Positions 32,619 through 41,013 of a stretch of DNA of 64,000 nt are shown one piece after another; within the stretch, counting starts at the first letter, position 1, and every line of letters begins with the position of its first letter. The notes under the pieces are model-generated. The model ran no database searches and was not told the DNA's origin. It worked only from the letters and a program-made list of their open reading frames with translations. Made by a program: the position numbers and the translations under genes. The DNA comes from Chryseobacterium daecheongense (lineage in GTDB: Bacteria; Bacteroidota; Bacteroidia; Flavobacteriales; Weeksellaceae), in contig CP115858.1 in assembly GCA_027920525.1 (NCBI GenBank), positions 3,348,001 to 3,412,000 on the forward strand, read 5' to 3'.

Positions 32619-33518
32619 TTAAATGATTTTATTTAAAAGTTTAAATAATGGAACCGGTAGCTTATAATGCATGGCAGTATATAATCGTTTTACTTTAAAA
32701 GGATAATTTTTGTAGGCTTTGAGATATCGCAAAGGTAATTTTTCACCCGATATATAATGTTTCTGTGTTATTCCGTTTATTTTATCTTTTATATCACCAT
32801 TTTTATCAAACATCATCTGAAGAATCAAGGTTTCCATCTCTATTCTTTCTTTTTTAGCAGAAGAAAGATTATTATCATGAATTCTGTAATAAGCTAGTTT
32901 TTGAGGAATATAAGCTATGTAATAAAGAGCGCTTATCTTTAGCCATCTAAAATAATCCTCCACTAAAAAGTCTGATTTATATTCTCCTGTATCTACAAGG
33001 GCTTTTTTTCGCATGAGAACTGTTAGGGCAGCAATTCTGTTGCTCTTAATTAATTGTTTCCTAAAAAGGTCTTTATCAACATTTCCCAGCGAGTTATAAT
33101 CTGCGATATCCGGAATGCTGTTTGAATTTTCATCTACTCCATATGTGTCTGTGAATACCATTCCGAACCCATTACCTAGTCTTTCCAGTTCTGCTACACA
33201 TTTTTCTATCGCTTCAGGATGGAGAAAGTCATCGGCTGCAATTATTTTTATGTATTCTCCTTCTACAAGATTCATACAATTGTTCAGCATAGTTGAAAGG
33301 CCAGTATTTTTTTTCTGAAAATTGGTTTTGGCTGAATAGTTATTTTTTTTAAGCCAATTTTCATATACAGAAACCGAATCATCCGGTGAAAAATCGTCTG
33401 CAAGAATCAATTCTATGTATGGATAGGTCTGTGATTTAATACTATCCAGACATTCGTTAATATACTTTTCATGATTATAGCTACTAACTATAATACTTAC
33501 TAACCCTTTTTTTTCCAA
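32619..33518 (-). CDS. Glycosyltransferase family 2 protein
   Basis: 299 residues. GT-A core: LVSIIVSSYNHEKYINECLD, YIELILADDFSPDDSVSVYE and YIKIIAADDFLHPEAIEKCV with AADD at the metal site. AALTVLMRKKALVDTGEYKS and DFLVEDYFRWLKISALYYIA give the acidic catalytic region. Lies five bases from each neighbour. The GT2 order here (four in a row) suggests a repeat unit with several sugars. Confidence 0.9.
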   Translation of the reverse strand: MEKKGLVSIIVSSYNHEKYINECLDSIKSQTYPYIELILADDFSPDDSVSVYENWLKKNNYSAKTNFQKKNTGLSTMLNNCMNLVEGEYIKIIAADDFLHPEAIEKCVAELERLGNGFGMVFTDTYGVDENSNSIPDIADYNSLGNVDKDLFRKQLIKSNRIAALTVLMRKKALVDTGEYKSDFLVEDYFRWLKISALYYIAYIPQKLAYYRIHDNNLSSAKKERIEMETLILQMMFDKNGDIKDKINGITQKHYISGEKLPLRYLKAYKNYPFKVKRLYTAMHYKLPVPLFKLLNKII

Positions 33519-33523
33519 AATAA

Positions 33524-34498
33524 TTATTCTAATTGTTCCTTTGCCCCTTCAATTCCTAACAAACTCTGTACCTTTTCTCCGTGAGCATCTAAGGAATAAA
33601 TAAGTTCTCTTTGATCTTTCTTTACCAGATAGATTTCAGATGGGACTATATTAGCATTGTCGATTTTCTTTGGAATCACTAGCTCTAACGTGTAGCCAGC
33701 AATAAATTTTTCGTTGAGGAAATCCGGTTTTATGTGAATTGTCGGATTAAGTGAGTCTACCGACACCCTGTTCAATTTAGTTGCTACTAACTTGGATGTT
33801 AATGGACTTAAACCAATGCGGAAAAGTTTACGTTGTTTAATATACTGAAATCCATTTTCTTCAAGGGTTACCGGATTATGATAAACCATTTTTTCGAGAT
33901 GCTTAAGAAGTCCTTTGGAATTATAGATTGTTCCATCAACAGAAAAAGGATAAGACCAGTGATGAATAACCGTATCGGTATAATAATCCCATTGATAGTA
34001 GTTGTTCTTTTTCTCAAGATATGATGGTTGTCCATCCAAATTTTCACCAACGTACAATCTGTAAGAAGCATTTTCAGGATTGGCTCTTATGATGTCAAAC
34101 ACTTCTTTCGGAATTGTAATATCATCATAAAAAACTCCATCATCTGTATTGAACATTAGGAATTCACAATTGCTGTTGCGAATGATTTTTTGAAGTAATC
34201 CTTTGAAATTATCTCCGTTTTTATTAAATAAATTTTTTTTCTTGAAGAATTCCCAATCTTTTTTTGAATTAAGTGATTTGAAATAAGATAAATCGAAAAT
34301 AACACTCTTTCTTTCAATAAAATTTACACGCTGTTCTGCATATTTTTTCTTAAGAAGCTCATATCCTTCCTTATGAGGTCCACTCGTATGATATAAAACA
34401 ACGATTTTTGAATCTGTTTTAAAATGTTTTAAAGTAGATTGTAATAAGTAATCTAACTGAATCGCACGATTGTAAGAAAATATTATATTGAGAACCAT
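33524..34498 (-). CDS. Glycosyltransferase-like protein of uncertain family
   Basis: 324 residues. It opens VLNIIFSYNRAIQLDYLLQS and later has CEFLMFNTDDGVFYDDITIP, where TDD looks like a GT-A metal site. Overall layout (strand, long helix, acidic triad, WSYPFSVDGTIYNSKGLL) fits a nucleotide-diphospho-sugar transferase fold, but it does not follow the GT2 pattern of its neighbours. Its ATG overlaps the stop of the aminotransferase gene by one base (TAATG). It is probably a transferase for the amino sugar made by the genes just upstream; that is a guess from position. I would not name it. Confidence 0.65.
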   Translation of the reverse strand: MVLNIIFSYNRAIQLDYLLQSTLKHFKTDSKIVVLYHTSGPHKEGYELLKKKYAEQRVNFIERKSVIFDLSYFKSLNSKKDWEFFKKKNLFNKNGDNFKGLLQKIIRNSNCEFLMFNTDDGVFYDDITIPKEVFDIIRANPENASYRLYVGENLDGQPSYLEKKNNYYQWDYYTDTVIHHWSYPFSVDGTIYNSKGLLKHLEKMVYHNPVTLEENGFQYIKQRKLFRIGLSPLTSKLVATKLNRVSVDSLNPTIHIKPDFLNEKFIAGYTLELVIPKKIDNANIVPSEIYLVKKDQRELIYSLDAHGEKVQSLLGIEGAKEQLE

Positions 34499-35598
34499 TA
34501 GAATGCATTTAAGGTTTGTATAACTTTTAAAATTTCCTCATCTGTCATTACTGGGGAAATTGGTAAACTTAAAACCTCATTATGAATCTTTTCGGTAACA
34601 GGCAGACTAAGTTCCTTCCATTCTGAGTATGCTTCCTGATGATGAGGTGGAATGGGATAATGTATGAGGGTTTGGATTCCATTTTCTTCAAGATACTTTT
34701 GCAGCTTATCCCTATCTTCTGTTCTGATTACAAAAAGGTGATATACATGGCTGTTTTCTTCTAATTTATGTTGAGGGAGAATAATCTTTGGATTTATAAT
34801 TTCCTTAAGGTATCTATCTGCAATTTTTTTTCGTTCGTAATTTTCTGCGTCTAAATATTTTAATTTTACAGATAACACAGCAGCCTGAATTTCGTCTAAA
34901 CGCGAATTGTAACCACGATATTGGTTAACGTATTTTTTTTGAGAACCGTAATTTGCCAAAGTTCTCACACAAGTCGCCAATTCATTGTCTTTACAAGTGA
35001 CAGCGCCGGCATCTCCTATAGCTCCAAGATTTTTCCCTGGATAAAAGCTGAATCCTGCAGCATCTCCTAAACTTCCTGATTTTTTGTTTTTCCACAATGC
35101 TCCAATTGTTTGAGCATTATCTTCAATTATTTTTAGATTATATTTTTCTGAAATTTGTTGTATTTTCTCTGAAAATACAATACTCCCATATAAATGAACA
35201 AGTAGAATTGCTCTGGTCCGTGAAGTAATTTTTTCTTCTATTTTAGAAGTGTCAATGTTGTAAGTATTAAGATCTGGTTCTACTAAAACCGGAACTAATT
35301 TATTATCTGTGATGGCAAGGATAGAAGCAATATAGGTATTGGCGGGAACAAGAATCTCATCTCCTTCAGTCATAATACCAAGCTCAATATAAGCTCTGAA
35401 AATTAACCTTAATGCATCTAACCCATTTGCCACGCCAATGGCATGAGGAACATCGCAATATTGAGCAAGCTCTGTTTCAAATGTTTTTATTCTATCACCC
35501 AACAAATACCATCCAGAACGGAAAGTACTTAAGATGGCATCTTCAATTTCTTGTTGATGGGTAAGATTTATTTTCTGTAAATCAAGAAATTTAATCAT
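34498..35598 (-). CDS. fdtB: DegT/DnrJ/EryC1-type sugar aminotransferase, FdtB/QdtB-like
   Basis: 366 residues, a PLP enzyme of the DegT family. Landmarks: [49 protein letters not shown] with the PLP-binding Asp160, and [19 protein letters not shown] with Lys189 as the Schiff-base lysine. It would aminate a dTDP-3-keto-6-deoxyhexose at C3 using glutamate. The neighbours (ketoisomerase and acetyltransferase upstream, rmlA and rmlB further up) make this the 3-amino-3,6-dideoxyhexose pathway. Whether the product is Fuc3N or Qui3N cannot be told, so the symbol is tentative. It overlaps its upstream neighbour by eight bases. Confidence 0.87.
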   Translation of the reverse strand: MIKFLDLQKINLTHQQEIEDAILSTFRSGWYLLGDRIKTFETELAQYCDVPHAIGVANGLDALRLIFRAYIELGIMTEGDEILVPANTYIASILAITDNKLVPVLVEPDLNTYNIDTSKIEEKITSRTRAILLVHLYGSIVFSEKIQQISEKYNLKIIEDNAQTIGALWKNKKSGSLGDAAGFSFYPGKNLGAIGDAGAVTCKDNELATCVRTLANYGSQKKYVNQYRGYNSRLDEIQAAVLSVKLKYLDAENYERKKIADRYLKEIINPKIILPQHKLEENSHVYHLFVIRTEDRDKLQKYLEENGIQTLIHYPIPPHHQEAYSEWKELSLPVTEKIHNEVLSLPISPVMTDEEILKVIQTLNAF

Positions 35599-36052
35599 GA
35601 GTATTTTTCTTTAAAAATTTTGCTGGATTTCCAACCCAGATTTCATTGGCAGGAATGTTTTTGGTAACAACACTCCCTGCTCCGATAAGCGAATTTTCTC
35701 CAATTGTCACACCTGCCAGTATGGTTGCGTTTGCACCAATAGATGCTCCTTTTTTTATCAATGTCTGTTCCAGTTTAAAGTGCTTATTTTTGGATTTTGG
35801 AAACAGGTCATTCGTGAAAGTTGCATTAGGGCCAATAAAAACATCATCTTCTATTGTAATTCCATCCCAGATCTGAACACCGGGCTTTATTGTTACATTA
35901 TTCCCTATAATTACCTTATTTTCTATAAATACCTGACAATTGATATTACAGTTACTTCCAATTTCTGCGTCTTTAAGAATGACGCAGAATTGCCATATGT
36001 AGGTTCCTTCACCTATATTTTGAGATTGTACATCAGCCAGAGAGTGAATCAT
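35591..36052 (-). CDS. fdtC: Sugar-nucleotide N-acetyltransferase, FdtC/WxcM N-domain-like
   Basis: 153 residues, almost entirely hexapeptide repeats: [80 protein letters not shown] and [10 protein letters not shown]. The TND(L/x)P segment is typical of enzymes acetylating dTDP-3-amino sugars. It would make dTDP-Fuc3NAc or dTDP-Qui3NAc from the aminotransferase product and acetyl-CoA. The start overlaps the ketoisomerase stop (ATGA) and the end overlaps the aminotransferase start by eight bases, so the three are tightly coupled. Confidence 0.86.
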   Translation of the reverse strand: MIHSLADVQSQNIGEGTYIWQFCVILKDAEIGSNCNINCQVFIENKVIIGNNVTIKPGVQIWDGITIEDDVFIGPNATFTNDLFPKSKNKHFKLEQTLIKKGASIGANATILAGVTIGENSLIGAGSVVTKNIPANEIWVGNPAKFLKKNTHD

Positions 36053-36450
36053 TTTTTATAATTTTTAAATTCCTCAAAATCTCTGAAATAATCTTTCTCA
36101 TCATACAGTTCTGATGCTAAACACAGGAGTACAGCATTGTGGCTAAACTTGATATCTCTCCAAATTAGTTTAGGAATATAGAGGCCTTTCGAAGGTGAAT
36201 CTAAAATAAAAGTTTCTCTATTTCCCTGAAGATCAAGCGTGTTAAATTCTATAATACCAGAGGTTGCAAATATCACTTGTTGAAGTTCTTTATGTGCATG
36301 ACCTCCTCTTATAACATCCTGAGGAGTATAATAGGTCCAGTAAACTCTCTTTATTTCAAAAGGAGTGTCTTTTTGTGTTTCTGCAACAGTAATATATCCC
36401 AAATCCTGGGAACCAATTTTAGAGAAATTTATGATATGTGGGATATCCAT
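36049..36450 (-). CDS. fdtA: dTDP-4-keto-6-deoxyglucose 3,4-ketoisomerase, FdtA/QdtA-like cupin
   Basis: 133 residues, a single cupin domain. The motif [20 protein letters not shown] gives the RGGHAH signature of the WxcM-C/FdtA family, where the histidines lie in the active site. It shifts the keto group of dTDP-4-keto-6-deoxyglucose from C4 to C3, either with (FdtA) or without (QdtA) inversion at C4; that cannot be decided from the residues alone. The input comes from RmlA and RmlB encoded nearby. First gene of the fdtA-fdtC-fdtB run; no clear promoter is seen in the 110 bases upstream. Confidence 0.88.
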   Translation of the reverse strand: MDIPHIINFSKIGSQDLGYITVAETQKDTPFEIKRVYWTYYTPQDVIRGGHAHKELQQVIFATSGIIEFNTLDLQGNRETFILDSPSKGLYIPKLIWRDIKFSHNAVLLCLASELYDEKDYFRDFEEFKNYKK

Positions 36451-36560
36451 CGAATGAATATAATTAGTTAGTAATAAATTATTTCAAGTAAATGTATAAA
36501 TTTTATATAACAAAGGATGTAATGGACTTTAATAATATATTATCCAGATATCCATTATTT

Positions 36561-37823
36561 TTACATTTTCTCATAATTTACATTATGTGTGATTTTTGGA
36601 AATAAAACTCCTGGAGATTTAATTATTTCCCCGAATTGATTTTGCATTCCATTTACTTCAAAACCAAAAATTTGTGTTCTGAATGCAATGTCTGATCTAT
36701 TAACACCCCAGAAAAAATCAAAATAATAGGAATCCTCATTAAGGGTATAAGGAGGTATTTCAAATGTAACAGTATAATCTCCTTTTTGAGATTCTCTGTT
36801 AGTACTTAACATCAGTCCAGTACTCATTACTGTAAGATCGTGGCTATTTTTAAGAAGAAAGGAAAGATCAATATCGACATTCGCCATCTTTGACATAAAA
36901 GAAACAGTCACAAGGATACCCGACTTTATATTAATCATATCTCCATTAATTGGTTCGGTTTTGAAGGATTTAATTAAAATCTTCTCATTTTCAAGCTTTA
37001 TAGGATCATCCAGATAATTATAGAAAAATTTGGCTTCATTATTTTTTTGATATTCTATAATACATTTATTAATATCCCCTTGATTTATTAATAATCCTTT
37101 ATCTAATAATAATGCAGTGTTACAAAGCTCTTTAATAGCAGTAATATTATGACTTACAAAAAGTACAGTTCTTCCTTCTCCTTTGGTGACATCACCCATT
37201 TTCCCCAGGCATTTTTTTTGAAATTCTGCATCTCCAACAGCCAAAACTTCATCTACAATAAGAATTTCCGATTCTAAATGGGCAGCCACAGCAAATGCCA
37301 GACGTACATACATACCTGATGAATATCTTTTTACCGGAGTATCTATATACCTTTCTACGCCAGAAAAATCAACGATCTCATCAAACTTTCTTGTGATTTC
37401 CTTTCGGGTCATACCCAAAATTGCCCCATTTAAAAATACATTTTCCCTGCCTGTCATTTCCGGATGGAAGCCAGTTCCAACCTCAAGCAAAGAAGCTATT
37501 CTTCCTTGGGTGTAGATTTTTCCCGTTGTGGGTTTGGTAACTTTACTTAAAAGTTTTAATAGTGTTGATTTTCCTGCACCATTTCTGCCAATAATTCCTA
37601 AAGCATCCCCTTGCTTTGTTTCGAAATTAATATCTCTAAGTGACCAAACATATTCGGAATCTCCTTTTGAAGTTCTGTCATTAGCTTCTCCAATTTTCAA
37701 ATAAGGATCTTCCTTACCTCTTAACCTGTACCAGAATCTATTAAGGTCATGAGAAAGTGTGCCTGTTCCAACTTGTCCTAAACGATATTGTTTTGATATA
37801 TTTTCTGCTTTTAAAGCGAGCAT
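36561..37823 (-). CDS. wzt: O-antigen/polysaccharide ABC exporter ATPase with C-terminal domain
   Basis: 420 residues. The nucleotide-binding domain (about 1-250) has Walker A GRNGAGKST (79-87), signature YSSGM and Walker B ILIVDEVLAVGD followed by the H-loop VSHN. The C-terminal 160 residues form a separate beta-rich domain (KANVDIDLSF-like start, YTVTFEIPPYTLNEDSYYFD, then FFWGVNRSD) consistent with the Wzt C-terminal carbohydrate-binding domain that selects finished glycan chains. That makes export chain-end dependent in known systems such as E. coli O8/O9a. The permease gene is 18 bases upstream. Confidence 0.92.
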   Translation of the reverse strand: MLALKAENISKQYRLGQVGTGTLSHDLNRFWYRLRGKEDPYLKIGEANDRTSKGDSEYVWSLRDINFETKQGDALGIIGRNGAGKSTLLKLLSKVTKPTTGKIYTQGRIASLLEVGTGFHPEMTGRENVFLNGAILGMTRKEITRKFDEIVDFSGVERYIDTPVKRYSSGMYVRLAFAVAAHLESEILIVDEVLAVGDAEFQKKCLGKMGDVTKGEGRTVLFVSHNITAIKELCNTALLLDKGLLINQGDINKCIIEYQKNNEAKFFYNYLDDPIKLENEKILIKSFKTEPINGDMINIKSGILVTVSFMSKMANVDIDLSFLLKNSHDLTVMSTGLMLSTNRESQKGDYTVTFEIPPYTLNEDSYYFDFFWGVNRSDIAFRTQIFGFEVNGMQNQFGEIIKSPGVLFPKITHNVNYEKM

Positions 37824-37841
37824 ATTTTTTTAGTTTAATAA

Positions 37842-38690
37842 TTATACAGTATCCATAAATGTTTTTTCAACCTTATTGAAAACAACAACTCCTATCCCCA
37901 AAAGAATAAGGATGATTATAGTACTTATTCCAAGCATCAATGGTGAAAAATCTCCAACACCTAACCATCCATACTTAAAACATTCAAAAATACCTGTTAA
38001 TGGGTTGTAATAGGCTAACTTTTTAAAATATCCGGGTAGCGATGATACAGGATAGATAACCGGAGTTGCATACATGTATAAGCTTACACCAAAGCCCAAT
38101 AGCATGTTAAGGTCTTTGTATTTTGTTGTAAGAGAAGAAAAGATCATACCAACACCTAATGCGAAAAGAGCCATAAGAACGACCAAAAACGGAGTAGCCA
38201 AGATCCATATATTAAAATGAATATCTCCTTTAGCGAGATAGTATCCCCAAACAATGATGAACAAAAAGAATTGAACACCAAGACGCATTAAATTTGAAAT
38301 TACAATTGAAATAGGGGTGACAAGTCTCGGGAAATACACCTTTCCGAAGATAGCCGCATTTCCTGCAAATGTATTTGAAGTACCAAGTAGTGCCCCTGAA
38401 AAATAGTTCCAAAGAGTAACCCCAGCTAGATAAAATAGCAATGGTGGTGCACCGTCTGTAGGTAAATTAGCAAGTTTCCCAAAAACAATCAGATACGTAA
38501 TTGTGGTGAAAATCGGATTAATAAAAAACCATATAGGTCCCAGAATCGTTTGTTTGAAACTGGATATAAAATCCCTTTTCACAAACATATAAATAAGATC
38601 TTTATATCTCCATACTTCTTTGAGCCTTAAGTCAAATAAAGTATGGTTGGCCTCAATGGTTTCTGTCCACTTTTGTTGTGGTTCATTCAT
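37842..38690 (-). CDS. wzm: O-antigen/polysaccharide ABC exporter permease
   Basis: 282 residues, an ABC-2 type inner-membrane permease. The N-terminus RLKEVWRYKDLIYMFVKRDF and the following LGPIWFFINPIFTTITYLIV are characteristic of Wzm and related proteins, and six hydrophobic segments are visible, for example VVLMALFALGVGMIFSSL and STIIILILLGIGVVVFN. With Wzt it moves undecaprenyl-linked glycan to the periplasm. It has a -7 box at 38707-38714, so wzm-wzt may be transcribed separately from the rmlB-rmlA genes upstream. Confidence 0.93.
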   Translation of the reverse strand: MNEPQQKWTETIEANHTLFDLRLKEVWRYKDLIYMFVKRDFISSFKQTILGPIWFFINPIFTTITYLIVFGKLANLPTDGAPPLLFYLAGVTLWNYFSGALLGTSNTFAGNAAIFGKVYFPRLVTPISIVISNLMRLGVQFFLFIIVWGYYLAKGDIHFNIWILATPFLVVLMALFALGVGMIFSSLTTKYKDLNMLLGFGVSLYMYATPVIYPVSSLPGYFKKLAYYNPLTGIFECFKYGWLGVGDFSPLMLGISTIIILILLGIGVVVFNKVEKTFMDTV

Positions 38691-38706
38691 TTGTGTTAAG
38701 TTTATG

Positions 38707-38714
38707 CAAATTTA
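38707..38714 (-). promoter_or_regulatory. -7 box of wzm-wzt
   Basis: The minus strand reads TAAATTTG, a match to TAnnTTTG, 16 bases before the wzm ATG. The rmlA terminator upstream supports a new transcript here. Confidence 0.45.
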
Positions 38715-38812
38715 TAATAATTAATTTTCTCATAGTTCTATATATTATGAATTGTTATTCATGTAAAAACTAAAAATAATAACTAATATATTGATATTTA
38801 TTATTATAAACA

Positions 38813-38842
38813 AAAGCTGTAATCATTGAAGATAACAGCTTT
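38813..38842 (-). terminator. Candidate terminator after rmlA
   Basis: AAAGCTGT (38813-38820) pairs with ACAGCTTT (38835-38842), 8 bp with a 14-base loop, 20 bases beyond the rmlA stop. On the minus strand a U-rich stretch follows, though it is interrupted. Confidence 0.55.
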
Positions 38843-38861
38843 ATAAATTCCTGATTTAAGA

Positions 38862-39725
38862 TTATTTGTTTACGAGTTGCGTAAGGTATTTGCCATATCC
38901 GCTTTTTCCGTACTTTAAAGCTGTCTGTAATAACTTTTCCTCGTTAATAAATTTATTTCTAAATGCAATTTCTTCAATACATCCGATTTTAAATCCTTGT
39001 CTCTTTTCAATAACACTTACAAACTCTGAAGCATCATGAAGAGAATCAAAAGTTCCGGTGTCAAGCCACGCTGTCCCTCTGTCCAAAACACCAACTTCCA
39101 GCTTTCCTTTTTTAAGATAAACATTGTTTACATCTGTAATTTCAAGCTCACCTCGTACAGAAGGCTGTATGTTTTTTGCAATTTCAACAACTTCATTGTC
39201 ATAAAAATATAAACCGGGAACTGCATAATTGGATTTTGGATGTGTAGGTTTTTCTTCTATAGAAACAGCTTTAAAATCATCGTCAAACTCTACAACTCCA
39301 TATCTTTCGGGATCGGAAACGTGATAGGCAAAGACAACTCCGCCATCAGGATTTGTTTTGTTTTTTAAAAGGGTTCCCATTTCAGATCCATAAAAAATAT
39401 TATCTCCCAATACTAGTGCTGCCGGATCGTTCCCAATGAAAGAATCTCCAAGAATAAAAGCCTGAGCAAGACCATCCGGGCTTGGCTGCACCACATATTG
39501 AATATTGCAACCTATCTGAGATCCGTCTCCTAGTAGTTTAACGAAACCTTCCTGGTCATGAGGGGTTGTTATAATTAGTATATCCCTTATTCCCGCTAAT
39601 AATAATGTAGATAAAGGATAGTATATCATTGGTTTGTCATAAACAGGCATTAGCTGTTTACTTACTGCAATGGTAAGAGGGTAAAGTCTAGTACCGGAAC
39701 CACCGGCTAAAATTATTCCTTTCAT
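38862..39725 (-). CDS. rmlA: Glucose-1-phosphate thymidylyltransferase RmlA
   Basis: 287 residues, the usual length. Signature [20 protein letters not shown] at residues 8-27 with the nucleotidyl-transfer loop, [16 protein letters not shown], and [10 protein letters not shown]. It makes dTDP-glucose from dTTP and glucose-1-phosphate, the first step toward 6-deoxyhexoses. rmlB lies 77 bases upstream on the same strand. No rmlC or rmlD is seen, so the product probably goes to the fdt-type pathway in this locus and not to rhamnose, unless those genes lie elsewhere. Confidence 0.96.
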   Translation of the reverse strand: MKGIILAGGSGTRLYPLTIAVSKQLMPVYDKPMIYYPLSTLLLAGIRDILIITTPHDQEGFVKLLGDGSQIGCNIQYVVQPSPDGLAQAFILGDSFIGNDPAALVLGDNIFYGSEMGTLLKNKTNPDGGVVFAYHVSDPERYGVVEFDDDFKAVSIEEKPTHPKSNYAVPGLYFYDNEVVEIAKNIQPSVRGELEITDVNNVYLKKGKLEVGVLDRGTAWLDTGTFDSLHDASEFVSVIEKRQGFKIGCIEEIAFRNKFINEEKLLQTALKYGKSGYGKYLTQLVNK

Positions 39726-39802
39726 GTATTTGTTTTTTTTTATTTTTTCAATTATGTCCTATTGGAACATTGCATTTGGTGAAATGATTGTTTTTTGATG
39801 GT

Positions 39803-40882
39803 TTAGTTGTATTGTTTTTCGTAGTATTTTTGATAATCTCCCGAGGTTACGTTTTCTAACCACTCTTTGTTTTCAAGATACCAGTCAATTGTTTTTGATA
39901 ATCCCTGCTCAAATGTCACTGATGGTTTCCATCCCAGGTTTTTATTCAGCTTTGATGCATCAATAGCATAACGCTTATCATGGCCTGGTCTGTCTTTTAC
40001 AAAAGTGATTAATTTTTCAGAGTAACCAGATGGTTTTCCAAGTTTTGCATCCATTTGCTTGATTAATTCTTTTACCAGATCAATATTTTGCCATTCATTA
40101 AATCCTCCGATATTATAAGTTTCACCTGTCTTGGCTTCATTAAATATCTGATGAATTGCTTTTGCATGATCAATAACAAATAACCAGTCGCGGGTATATT
40201 TACCATCGCCATAAATAGGTAACGGTCTTTCATTAATAATATTGGAAATGCAAAGAGGAATCAACTTTTCCGGGAAGTGATTGGGACCATAATTGTTTGA
40301 ACAGTTGGATACGATAAAAGGCATTCCGTAGGTATTTCCATAAGCTCTTACTAAATGATCGGAAGCTGCTTTAGAAGCGGAATAAGGAGATTGTGGATCG
40401 TAAGATGTTGTTTCCAGGAAGAAACCAGTTTCTCCTAAACTGCCGTATACTTCATCCGTGGAAACATGATAGAATAAATTCTTTCTGATTTCATCTGGAA
40501 ATCTTCCATGGGTATGTTCGGGATTAAGCGTCCAGAATTCTTTACACAAGTTAAGAAGATTGGCAGTACCATTTACATTCGTATTAATAAAAGCCATGGG
40601 GTCAGTAATACTTCTGTCTACATGACTTTCTGCAGCTAAATGTATAACAGCATCAGGGTTATATTTTTCAAAAATTATTCTTAATTCTTCCGGTTTTGTT
40701 ATATCTGCTTTTTCAAAAACGTAATTGGGTTCGTTTTCGATATCTTTTAAATTTTCTAAATTTCCAGCATAAGTAAGGGCGTCCAGATTGATTATCGTGG
40801 TGTTAGGGTTATTCTTGACAAATTCTCTAACAACGTGGGAGCCAATAAAACCTGCTCCTCCCGTAATAATTATATTTTTCAT
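39803..40882 (-). CDS. rmlB: dTDP-glucose 4,6-dehydratase RmlB
   Basis: 359 residues, an extended SDR. The NAD loop is GGAGFIGSHVV near the N-terminus; HLAAESHVDRSI, VSTDEVYGSLGE and YSASKAASDHLV (Y-x3-K) are the active-site blocks typical of RmlB; NIGGFNEWQNIDLVKELI closes the substrate domain. It converts dTDP-glucose to dTDP-4-keto-6-deoxyglucose, the substrate of the FdtA/QdtA-like isomerase. It lies between ugd and rmlA on the minus strand. Confidence 0.97.
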   Translation of the reverse strand: MKNIIITGGAGFIGSHVVREFVKNNPNTTIINLDALTYAGNLENLKDIENEPNYVFEKADITKPEELRIIFEKYNPDAVIHLAAESHVDRSITDPMAFINTNVNGTANLLNLCKEFWTLNPEHTHGRFPDEIRKNLFYHVSTDEVYGSLGETGFFLETTSYDPQSPYSASKAASDHLVRAYGNTYGMPFIVSNCSNNYGPNHFPEKLIPLCISNIINERPLPIYGDGKYTRDWLFVIDHAKAIHQIFNEAKTGETYNIGGFNEWQNIDLVKELIKQMDAKLGKPSGYSEKLITFVKDRPGHDKRYAIDASKLNKNLGWKPSVTFEQGLSKTIDWYLENKEWLENVTSGDYQKYYEKQYN

Positions 40883-40931
40883 TTTAATATTTTGAAACAG
40901 TTAAGATTAAAGTTACTAAGGTATTAATATA

Positions 40932-40970
40932 AATTCTATACCTGCTATTATAAATATAGGGTATTGAATT
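40932..40970. repeat. Imperfect inverted repeat between ugd and rmlB
   Basis: AATTCTATACC (40932-40942) faces GGTATTGAATT (40960-40970), 11 positions with one T-T mismatch and a 17-base spacer. The T run at 40969-40975 would suit a plus-strand terminator, yet no plus-strand gene ends here, so the role is unclear. Confidence 0.35.
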
Positions 40971-41013
40971 TTTTATACAGAAAATAAACGGTACTTTGTT
41001 TTTGTTATTGAGC

